Assembly: GCA_016787755.1 (NCBI GenBank)
Contig: JAEUUA010000005.1
Span: forward strand, 1 to 64,000
Origin: Cyclobacteriaceae bacterium
GTDB taxonomy: Bacteria > Bacteroidota > Bacteroidia > Cytophagales > Cyclobacteriaceae
Length of the DNA: 64,000 bases
Reading direction: 5' to 3'
Every line of letters starts with the position of its first letter. Position 1 is the first letter of the stretch. Positions 54,208 through 62,236 of this stretch are shown piece by piece. Both the position numbers and the translations under genes were made by a program. The notes beneath the pieces were generated by a model. It saw only the letters and a program-made list of their open reading frames with translations. It had not been told where the DNA came from and did not search any database.

Positions 54208-55125
54208 TCAACTTTTTCCCATGAACTGGTCCGCTGTAATGGGTTCTTCCGTTTGCAACACTTCCGTCATTTGCACAAACCGGGTTGGCTTGTTCAGTCC
54301 TCCTAAAGTTTTCAAGTAAGGATGTTCAGCCCCTTGTTGGTAAATATCAAAGTTTACTTTTCGGTCGCGAAAACTTTTCAAAGGCTGCCCTAATCTTAAC
54401 ACTCCCAACTCACGGCTTCGTTTTACACGCTCCATATCTATTTCAATAGGAATTAACTCCTCACCATTACTGGCCTGATGCAGCACTCTGCCATCAGGGC
54501 CACAAATGATGGATCGACCCGTGCCTCCATCACCCAGGCCATTAATATCAAAAATGAAGCATTGATTAGTTGCAGCAGTTGCCTGAACTAGCGCCAATTC
54601 AATATCGCGATCAATGGTAGCTGTTAATGTGGGATGAAGAATTACCTCTACCCCATTTACGGCCAGTGTTCGTGACGTTTCCGGAAACCACATATCATAA
54701 CAAATGGAAAGCCCAAAGCGGCCAATGTTAGGGACATCAAAAATTAAAAATTCATCTCCTCCGGTTACGCCAACTTCATATGGGTAAAACGGAAACATTT
54801 TATCATACCTGCTTACAATTTCACCTTGTGGATTGATAACCGTTGCTGTGTTATAAATGGCATTGTTCTTTTTTTGAAACATGGTTCCAGGTATTAACCA
54901 GATGCCATGATGTTTTGCCAACTGACAAAATTCATTTTCCGTTGTGTTGGGAAACTCCTGTGCATTAAAAGTGAGCGGCCCAAAAGGACTCAACTCGCTG
55001 AAAATGATCATTTGCACCCAGGGATAGACAGACATCATCACATCTATTTTGTGTTTCATTACGGGTACATTGCTATGGCTAGCCGAAACATGCATTTGTA
55101 TGCCGCCTATTGAAAATGGAGTCAT
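54208..55125 (-). CDS. Nitrilase-superfamily carbon-nitrogen hydrolase
   Basis: A 305-residue nitrilase-fold amidase with the complete catalytic triad: Glu44 (IFSELSPFGP), Lys109 (SRYDKMFPFYPYE) and Cys142 (GLSICYDMWFPET). The sequence GDGGTGRSIICGPDGRVL follows. Relatives hydrolyse N-carbamoylputrescine, omega-amides or other amides. The first codon directly follows the last codon of the aminotransferase gene, so translation is coupled. In this operon a deamidase acting on a polyamine conjugate is a plausible role, but a carbamoylputrescine amidase would need agmatine deiminase, which is absent from the window. Confidence 0.88.
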   Translation of the reverse strand: MTPFSIGGIQMHVSASHSNVPVMKHKIDVMMSVYPWVQMIIFSELSPFGPLTFNAQEFPNTTENEFCQLAKHHGIWLIPGTMFQKKNNAIYNTATVINPQGEIVSRYDKMFPFYPYEVGVTGGDEFLIFDVPNIGRFGLSICYDMWFPETSRTLAVNGVEVILHPTLTATIDRDIELALVQATAATNQCFIFDINGLGDGGTGRSIICGPDGRVLHQASNGEELIPIEIDMERVKRSRELGVLRLGQPLKSFRDRKVNFDIYQQGAEHPYLKTLGGLNKPTRFVQMTEVLQTEEPITADQFMGKS

Positions 55126-56472
55126 TTAGTTTGAGTTAGTTATTGTAATTAATTCTTCTTCAATAATTGTTAAGCCCTTATCCAATAATTCTTCGGAAAT
55201 AATAAGAGGTGCCAGAATCCGGACTACATTTTTGCTTGTGCCCGCGGTTAATAATATCAATCCTCGATTTAAACAGGCTTTGATGAGCTGAGTTGTAGTG
55301 ATTGAATCCGGTGAACCTGGGTCATTATTTTCAACAAACTCAATAGCTTGCATCGCACCCAGGCTTCGCACATCTCCAATGGAGGGGCACTTCTTTTGTA
55401 ACTTCAAAAGTCGTTCACTAATGATCCCGCTCAATCGCTTTGCTCTTGCGTTCAGATCAAGTTCCTCCATGTAATTAAGAGTTGCCAATGCTGCAGCACA
55501 ACACACAGGGTTTCCGGGAAATGTTCCCCCGATCGTACCCACGGCTGCCGCATCCATTACCTCCTGCTTGCCAATAACAGCACCGATCGGCAAACCAGAT
55601 CCCAGCGACTTTGCCCATGTAGAAAGATCGGGAGTAACTCCATAGTGCTCGCTCGCTGCCCACTTCCCGGTCCGACAAAATCCGGTTTGTACTTCATCAA
55701 ATATCAGCATGATACCATACTCATCACAGAATTCGCGCAAGCCTTCGATGTACCGTTTAGGGGCGATGTTGAAACCACCTTCCCCTTGCACGAGCTCAAT
55801 GATGATGGCAGCAACATTATTTGGATTAACCAGATTGTGAGCTGCATCGTGTAATTTTTCTAATTGCTCTTCTGCAAATTCGTCCTCCGTCAAACCCGTT
55901 CCGTAGTGATAAAAATTAGGAAAAGGGAGTCGATAAACCTCAGGAGCAAAAGGCCCGCAATCAAGTTTATAATCAATTTTTGATGTTAATGTCATCGCCA
56001 TCATGGTACGGCCATGAAAGGATTCTGTAAAACATAACACAGCAGATCGCTTCGTAGCTTGCCGAGCAATCTTAATTGCATTCTCTACGGATTCAGCTCC
56101 GGTGTTGGTCAACATCACCTTCGTGCGTTCGCCATGCGGTATTAAACCCGCCAGTTTTTCACATACTTCAATATAAGACTCATAAGTCGAAACATTGAAA
56201 CAAGAGTGAATTAATTTAGCCGCCTGCTGTTGAATGGCCTTTACTACGGGTGGTGGACAATGGCCTGCATTTAGTACACCAATCCCTCCGGCAAAATCGA
56301 TCAATTCATTTCCATCCGCATCAATAAGCGTTGCATCATGACCTTCTACCGCACTGGTTTTCACAAACACACTAACGCCATTGGCAACAATGTTCTTTCT
56401 CCTTTTTATTAACTCATCCGTTTTCTTAAAGCTCAGGGTCATTTTTTGTGTTTTGCTAGATTCTACCTGCAT
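55126..56472 (-). CDS. Class III aminotransferase, 4-aminobutyrate-type
   Basis: A 448-residue fold-type I, class III PLP aminotransferase most like GabT. Motifs are LTNTGAESVENAIKIAR, CFTESFHGRTMMAMTLT, IIELVQGEGGFN, MLIFDEVQTGFCRTGKW and the PLP lysine near residue 288 in TWAKSLGSGLPIGAVIG, then GGTFPGNPVCCAAALAT. It would transfer the terminal amino group of GABA, putrescine or a related omega-amine to 2-oxoglutarate. It is the first gene of the operon. An in-frame ATG at codon 11 (MTLSFKKTDEL) is an alternative start. An inverted repeat lies 39 bases upstream. Confidence 0.88.
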   Translation of the reverse strand: MQVESSKTQKMTLSFKKTDELIKRRKNIVANGVSVFVKTSAVEGHDATLIDADGNELIDFAGGIGVLNAGHCPPPVVKAIQQQAAKLIHSCFNVSTYESYIEVCEKLAGLIPHGERTKVMLTNTGAESVENAIKIARQATKRSAVLCFTESFHGRTMMAMTLTSKIDYKLDCGPFAPEVYRLPFPNFYHYGTGLTEDEFAEEQLEKLHDAAHNLVNPNNVAAIIIELVQGEGGFNIAPKRYIEGLREFCDEYGIMLIFDEVQTGFCRTGKWAASEHYGVTPDLSTWAKSLGSGLPIGAVIGKQEVMDAAAVGTIGGTFPGNPVCCAAALATLNYMEELDLNARAKRLSGIISERLLKLQKKCPSIGDVRSLGAMQAIEFVENNDPGSPDSITTTQLIKACLNRGLILLTAGTSKNVVRILAPLIISEELLDKGLTIIEEELITITNSN

Positions 56473-56797
56473 AGGATTTTTTTTATTTAGTAATGAATAA
56501 AACTTAGATACATGACCAAGTCATGATGTTAAAACGGTATGGTGCAAAGCGATGTAAAGCGTGTTATGCTTATCGGGCTGCTGAAACTATTACAAGTTGT
56601 TGTGCTATTGAAAGCAGGTTGATTATATTATCCATTAAAAGAGGATGATATTCTACAGATCATTCGTAGAATTATAAAGATAGTCAATTATGAACAGAAT
56701 TGCCAGTTTTATAGCCAAAAAAATGCAAATCCATTAGTGTAATCGTAACAAGAAATAAAAAAAATTCCGTCTTTTTTTAGGCTTAACGCAGGAAGAA
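56473..56797. other. Intergenic region between the aminotransferase operon and the CHAT gene
   Basis: Both flanking genes are on the minus strand, so this 325-base stretch is the leader of the seven-gene operon and the 3' end of the CHAT gene. It contains the inverted repeat at 56511-56525. A weak -7-like TAAGTTTT on the minus strand stands near 56490-56497 without a matching -33. No gene is seen. Confidence 0.5.
56511..56525. promoter_or_regulatory. Operator-like palindrome before the seven-gene operon
   Basis: CATGAC-CAA-GTCATG: six-base perfect arms with a three-base centre, 39 bases upstream of the aminotransferase ATG and next to the weak -7-like box. The geometry suits a dimeric repressor or activator. 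No regulator gene is adjacent. Confidence 0.45.
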
Positions 56798-59419
56798 TTA
56801 TCGCGCTAAAATAAATGCCCCCCAATAGTATGGATTAGGATAGTGTTTTCTCAAATTCTTTTGGGCTTCCCTGAAGGCTCCCAGCAAATCATTTGTTTTT
56901 ATCCAGCGCGCATAAAAATCAACCATCAGTTTTTGCGTAGCATCATCATCCACTTTCCACAAACTCATAATCATATTTTGTGCACCCGCCACGCGTAACG
57001 CACGCTGCAATCCATACACGCCTTCTCCATGGCTCACGTCCCCCTTGGCTGTTTCACACGCGGACAATACAACCAGTAAGGTTGAATCCAGATTTAGATT
57101 AGTTACTTCATAAGCAGTAAGTAATCCATCTTCCTGTTGATTGTTAACATCATTCACTCCCGCTAAGGCAATACCGGATCTAATCATCGTCTCGACCAAC
57201 GAATACTGTTCACCGTTCGTATCTGGATTAAAAAAACCGTGACTTGCTAAATGAAGTACCGTTGGCTCATCCAGATTTTTAAGATTCTCCTCGGTGGCTT
57301 CTTGTGCAGTAAAGACTTGAGTACTCCATTTAGCCACTGATAAAGACTTGTTTAGTAGCTCAACTTCCTTTCCGGTACCCGGTAAATCCTTAAATCGACC
57401 TTCCTTTGATTTGTCATTCGAAAATTGAGGGCGACCAAATAAAGCAGCAGTTCCTGTTTGTCCCTTCTTCCTTGATTTCTGTTGAATTAAAAGTTCTTTC
57501 GTGTTTGTAACGACTACTAAATCAGTTTCATCCAACACATAACAACCAGTTGACGGATCACGCAACGTGTTCAAATTTATTTGGTTATAAATTCCATCAT
57601 TCGAAACATAGATACGTTTTGGTATTTTTCTGAAAGGCATATGATTTTTTATGGAATCTATAATGGGTCGCCAATATGTTTTGTGAGATACCGTATCTTC
57701 TTGTTGGGTGATAATAGAGTTGTAATAGTTTTTATAATACTGTTGCTCCAAATGTTTCGACTTAGTGCTCTTAATTAATGATAAGACTGGTTGTTTCGTA
57801 GTTTCAGGGGTAATGATGAGAGCGCCATAAAGAAGTCCATCCGTTAACCGGATAATTTCTACCGCTGCTTCATTAGGCTTCAGTGTTTTTTGGATTTGCC
57901 GCCAGCTTATTTTTTCAAATTGAAATCCTGATTTAAAACTGCGAGAATTTGCAGTCAGCCATTTTTCATTTTCCTCAATCTGAACATTCAGCCAATACAG
58001 ATCTGTCTTACTCTTCTTACCTTCTATCAGCGCTCGTGCCAATTGATTTTTCCGTTCTTGCCACAACTCATAGATTTTAACAACGGTAGTATCACCACTT
58101 TTTAAAATAGTATTCTTCATGCGTTTGCTTGCATTGAGAATAATTGCTTTGGTGGTTAGTTGCAGATCAAACAGTCGCCCCGGAATTTCACGATTGATAT
58201 AAGGATCATCCGAATCCTGAAAAGGAACCAGGCCTGAAATTGATAAGGCTAAAAATTTATAATGTTCAATAAACATAGCCTGATTTTTATAAAAGGCCAG
58301 TTTTTCATTATCACTTAGATAGGTAAAGTTGTGAATGATGTCATCCAATAAATCCTGAATCAGATCGGTGTATATTGAATCAGCCATGGCATAGTTGCCT
58401 TGCCAATGATAACTCTCGGCTAAATTAAAAAGTGTTGTCTTGTACAAGTCAGGCTGCACCGCTTCATGACTGTTTTGAATCCGCAACGATTCGCTCAAAA
58501 ACGCAATCGCAGAATCATATGATTCGAGTGTTAATTTAAGGGTACCTAAATTATTCAGCAGCACAGTGTGAATATAAGAACCCTTGTAGTTACCCTTAGT
58601 TACTTGCTCAAGCGCTTCCCCCCAGAAGTATTCGGCCGAGTCATATAATTCGCGATTATTATAAACACTACCCAAATTTTGCAAGGCATGAATTAAATTG
58701 AGCGAATCTCTATTATTCTTAATCAGGTTATAATATTCCCGCGCATACTTCTCTGCTTTCGCGATATCTAAGATCTCATTGTTGTAGGTAAATAAATTAT
58801 TGATTGTAATCTGATACTGGTGATTCGTTTTATAATCATCGGGATATAAATCCTTAAGCATAGTCGCCTGTGTCTCTAACAATTCAATGGCTTGCGATAC
58901 CTGTCCTTTACCATAATGAAGGGAGGCATCCAGATTATTAATAGTAATATATGCATCCGACAATGCGAAGGTTGACGTATCGGAATGTGGTTTATTCTGT
59001 TTAGGAATAGCTATGTAGACGTAGCGCGCCAGATTCAAGTAATGCTCGGCACTATCGTAAGAAGCTAATGCACCAAACGTTTTGGTGAGCTCACATAAAC
59101 TCTCAATTTGACTTATATGAGGAAGTTGGTAAATAGTAAAACTAAGATTTGCTACAATTCTAAAATTATCAATCGCTTTTAGGTAATCGCCTGATGCAGA
59201 TTGTGCATACGCCTTATTGGTTAAACTTGCTATGTATTGACTTGTATTTTTTCCATATTGATGAATAGCAAGATTCAAAGCTTCATCAGCCATGGTAATG
59301 GCTTCTTGATAACTGCCCTCTTTGTAGAGTTTAATGCTTTTACTATTTACTTCCAACCAACTTTGGCTTATTCCCGTAAAGGCAATCAGAAGTAAAAAAC
59401 CTGTTAATAGTAACTTCAT
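56798..59419 (-). CDS. Secreted TPR-CHAT caspase-like protease
   Basis: An 873-residue protein: signal peptide (LLLTGFLLLIAFTGISQ), TPR repeats from about 20 to 400 (for example SYQEAITMADEALNLAI and VYNNRELYDSAEYFWGEALEQV), a helical linker, and a C-terminal CHAT domain (about 590-873). The caspase-type dyad is present: His727 in LHLASHGFF and Cys788 in VVLSACETA, followed by GVYGLQRALRVAGAQNMIMSLWKV, the family signature. CHAT proteases are relatives of caspases and separase; TPR-CHAT forms act with type III-E CRISPR in some bacteria, but no CRISPR is here. The signal peptide suggests a periplasmic role. Its ATG overlaps the stop of the DUF885 gene (ATGA). Confidence 0.92.
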   Translation of the reverse strand: MKLLLTGFLLLIAFTGISQSWLEVNSKSIKLYKEGSYQEAITMADEALNLAIHQYGKNTSQYIASLTNKAYAQSASGDYLKAIDNFRIVANLSFTIYQLPHISQIESLCELTKTFGALASYDSAEHYLNLARYVYIAIPKQNKPHSDTSTFALSDAYITINNLDASLHYGKGQVSQAIELLETQATMLKDLYPDDYKTNHQYQITINNLFTYNNEILDIAKAEKYAREYYNLIKNNRDSLNLIHALQNLGSVYNNRELYDSAEYFWGEALEQVTKGNYKGSYIHTVLLNNLGTLKLTLESYDSAIAFLSESLRIQNSHEAVQPDLYKTTLFNLAESYHWQGNYAMADSIYTDLIQDLLDDIIHNFTYLSDNEKLAFYKNQAMFIEHYKFLALSISGLVPFQDSDDPYINREIPGRLFDLQLTTKAIILNASKRMKNTILKSGDTTVVKIYELWQERKNQLARALIEGKKSKTDLYWLNVQIEENEKWLTANSRSFKSGFQFEKISWRQIQKTLKPNEAAVEIIRLTDGLLYGALIITPETTKQPVLSLIKSTKSKHLEQQYYKNYYNSIITQQEDTVSHKTYWRPIIDSIKNHMPFRKIPKRIYVSNDGIYNQINLNTLRDPSTGCYVLDETDLVVVTNTKELLIQQKSRKKGQTGTAALFGRPQFSNDKSKEGRFKDLPGTGKEVELLNKSLSVAKWSTQVFTAQEATEENLKNLDEPTVLHLASHGFFNPDTNGEQYSLVETMIRSGIALAGVNDVNNQQEDGLLTAYEVTNLNLDSTLLVVLSACETAKGDVSHGEGVYGLQRALRVAGAQNMIMSLWKVDDDATQKLMVDFYARWIKTNDLLGAFREAQKNLRKHYPNPYYWGAFILAR

Positions 59420-61236
59420 GGGTTAGAACCATTCTTGATTCTGGAAATCCAGCTATTAATCTTTTCTTCCAGAAGCACAAGTGGCAAACTACCTGAGTTA
59501 AGAACCTGATTATGGAACTCTTTAATGGTAAAGGATTCGCCCAATGCTTCTTCTGCGCGTTTCCGCAATTCCAGAATTTTGAGCTGACCAATCTTATACG
59601 AAACAGCTTGCCCCGGAGTAGCCATGTATCGTTCAATGGCTACAATGATAGAAGCCTCTGATTCGGCTTCATTGTTGAGCGAATATTGAATGGCCTGCTC
59701 GCGTGTCCAGCCCTTGCCATGTAATCCGGTATCCACCACTAATCGAATAGCGCGGTGCATCTCCATGGAAAGCATTCCAAAGTATTGATACGGATCTTCA
59801 TACAATCCTAATTCCTTTCCCAACGACTCAGCATACAACGCCCAACCTTCCACAAACACACCCATACTTTCGGGATGTAAGAATTCAGGTAAGTCTTTAT
59901 TTTCCTGCTGCAACGAAAGTTGATAGTGATGCCCGGGTACGGCCTCATGAAGAAACAGTGCTTCATCTGCATAGGTATTGTAATTCTTTACATTGGGAAT
60001 AGGTACATAAAAAACTCCACCACGGAATGCATCCTTTGTTCCGGGAACATAATTCGCACTGGCCGATGCTTCCTGAAAGGCTTCAATTCGCTGAACCTCA
60101 AAAGTTGCTTTCGGTTTTAAATCAAATACTTCATTTAATTTACCACTCATCCGGGCATGGATTGCATTAAAATTCTCAATGACTTGTTCAGGTTTAGTGA
60201 AGGGCATCAACTTTCTATTCTTTCGTACATGATCGAAGAATGCATTTAAACTCCCCTTAAAACCTAGCTCAGATTTTGCTTTTTCCATTTCACCCCGAAT
60301 GCGTTCTACTTCCTGCAAACCCAATTCATGAATTTCATCAGAGGACAATTTAGTGGTTGTACTTAATTTAAGAAGGTACCTATAAGTCTCCGGTCCATTG
60401 GGCAACGCGCTAATTCCTGACGTCTCACGGCCTGCCGGCAAATAAGTACTGATTAGAAAATCCTGCAGTAATTTATATTTTGGTACAATTTTATCGCTAA
60501 TCATACTTCTATATGCTTTTGTTAACCGATCGCGATCAGCATCTGAAAACTCAGTTGGCATAGATACAATAGGGGCGTAGAAAATATGTTCCTCAATAGG
60601 CGTTTCTATAAAGTCGTCCAACTGCGGAATCATTTTCTTGATTAATGATTTTGGTAGCACTATGTTCGTTTTGATTCCTTCATTCATCTTAACCATACAG
60701 GTATCTAAAAAAGGTAAGAAAGCATCCACACGTTGCAACCACGCATCATAATCAGCCACGGTGTTAAAGGGCTGAACACTTCTTCCCCCGGCCAACTGTG
60801 GCATGTATAGGTGTAAGGATTGAATTTGCAAGAGCGGCATCAATTCAAAAGTTGGCAAATTAAAAATGGGTGAAGCCATCGTTACCAATTTGTTGGTAAG
60901 CCCTTCATGCTTTACTTCACAGTCCCAACGCATTACGCGCAAGCTCAACCATTGCGAAGGTGTTACTTGTGAAGAATCAATTTTACTGAGGAGATTTAAA
61001 AATCGGGTATAGTTATCTATTAAGTCTTTCTGATAAGGATCAGAGACATAGTTGGCTACCTGGTTGTTATATTCATTCTCGCCAGCTTTGGTTGCCTCAA
61101 TCGGGTTGATACGTAATTTAAAATTATAATAGGCCCTGAATAAACTATCTACCTGAACACCGGTATAGGTTTCATTTTTTTTTGAACAGCCTGCTGCCAT
61201 TATCGCTATGAGCAGTATTGATGCAAGTATCTTCAT
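59416..61236 (-). CDS. DUF885-family lipoprotein, putative metallohydrolase
   Basis: A 606-residue lipoprotein from ATG 61236 (MKILASILLIAIMAAGCSKK, lipobox AAGC, Cys17); the 16 codons upstream are less likely. The DUF885 family is mostly helical and has the zinc-like motif HEAVPGHH (His430, Glu431, His436, His437), followed by VEGWALYAESLGKELGL and a C-terminal Glu-rich segment. It is related to M32/M3-like metallopeptidases; activity is unproven. It is translationally coupled to the CHAT gene (stop and start overlap), which suggests joint action in the envelope. A good promoter lies directly upstream. Confidence 0.9.
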   Translation of the reverse strand: MKILASILLIAIMAAGCSKKNETYTGVQVDSLFRAYYNFKLRINPIEATKAGENEYNNQVANYVSDPYQKDLIDNYTRFLNLLSKIDSSQVTPSQWLSLRVMRWDCEVKHEGLTNKLVTMASPIFNLPTFELMPLLQIQSLHLYMPQLAGGRSVQPFNTVADYDAWLQRVDAFLPFLDTCMVKMNEGIKTNIVLPKSLIKKMIPQLDDFIETPIEEHIFYAPIVSMPTEFSDADRDRLTKAYRSMISDKIVPKYKLLQDFLISTYLPAGRETSGISALPNGPETYRYLLKLSTTTKLSSDEIHELGLQEVERIRGEMEKAKSELGFKGSLNAFFDHVRKNRKLMPFTKPEQVIENFNAIHARMSGKLNEVFDLKPKATFEVQRIEAFQEASASANYVPGTKDAFRGGVFYVPIPNVKNYNTYADEALFLHEAVPGHHYQLSLQQENKDLPEFLHPESMGVFVEGWALYAESLGKELGLYEDPYQYFGMLSMEMHRAIRLVVDTGLHGKGWTREQAIQYSLNNEAESEASIIVAIERYMATPGQAVSYKIGQLKILELRKRAEEALGESFTIKEFHNQVLNSGSLPLVLLEEKINSWISRIKNGSNP

Positions 61237-61252
61237 GATTTGGAATTTAAAC

Positions 61253-61285
61253 GAAAAATAGTAATTTAATTGTTGCTTAAACAAG
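61253..61285 (-). promoter_or_regulatory. Probable promoter of the DUF885-CHAT operon
   Basis: On the minus strand CTTG (61282-61285) is 21 bases before TATTTTTC (61253-61260), seven of eight bases of TAnnTTTG. It lies 16 bases before the ATG at 61236. Confidence 0.45.
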
Positions 61286-61366
61286 TCGAAGGCTAATCAA
61301 CCTGTGTACATGTCAGTTGCTGGCTTGTTTAAACCTCCCTATTTTATTGAACGCTAGCCTGAGCAA

Positions 61367-62236
61367 TTACTGCTTAATAATCTTTGTGTCAAGAGTTCCG
61401 GAAGATGTTTTGACTCTAACTAAATAAGTGCCAGGTGGCAACTCTTTGAAATTGTAACTACCCAGTATCCCATTTTCTTGAACTTCCATAAGTACTTTAT
61501 CGACCTGTTGCCCCAACACATTAAGAATATTCGCTTTTACATCTCTTAACCCTGAGGGAACTTCAATGATCAGCATTTCATTAACCGGATTTGGAAAAAT
61601 ATTTATTTGTAGAATTGAACTACTGTCTTCTACCCCACTAATTACAAATTCGTATTCCGATTCAGTCGTGCAGCCTGCCACTGATACCTGTACCTTGTAC
61701 CTACCTGGCTCATTAATAATCAAGAATGATTTTGTAGCATGGGGTATTACCACATTATTAAAAAACCACTGATTGCCTACTGTAAAGTTCGAGTATAAGG
61801 TGTCGCCTTGGGCAGAGATATGTGCTTCCGGGTAGTTTACAATCTCAGCCATAACAGGAACTTTAGAGCCTTCACAACCCAATGCGTTGACAGCAGACAC
61901 AAAATAGGTGGTCGAGTTTGTTAAATTGGATGTCACAAGTGTGCCTGAGCTATCCTTACTATGAGAGGTTGAATTTTTTGATTCATACCAATAATAATAT
62001 CCATCAGCAGGTGCCCCGGTTGCACCTAGTGTTACTTGCCCCGCCTTACAATGCATACCGGAAATTACAGAACTAATTTGTGGCACTGGTACTACATTAA
62101 TGGTAACCTCCCTGGCTAAGGAAGTTTCGCAGCCATAAACGTACGATTTCACTTGTATTGTGTTCTTTCCCTCCCTCAATTCGCTGCGTGGGACTGTAAT
62201 CTTAAACGTACTGCCATTCCCAATTCCAATCGGTAA
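61367..62236 (-). pseudogene. C-terminal part of a broken type IX-secreted protein
   Basis: The frame is open from 62236 to a stop at 61367. The first ATG is at 62179, but the reading upstream (NGSTFKITVPRSELREG) continues the same Ig-like domain, so it is the 3' half of a gene and not a new one. It holds Ig-like domains (for example TSYFVSAVNALGCEG-type segments; SLAREVTINVV) and ends in a type A sorting domain (INIFPNPVNEMLIIEVPSG, GTYLVRVKTSSGTLDTKII). The frame before it (62176-64000) stops within the same region in another phase. An indel or deletion has separated the halves, or the assembly is wrong. Confidence 0.7.

Noticed and set aside
56798..59419. Type III-E CRISPR-associated TPR-CHAT (Craspase) component
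   Set aside because: The protein has a signal peptide, and no cas gene or CRISPR array is found in the window.
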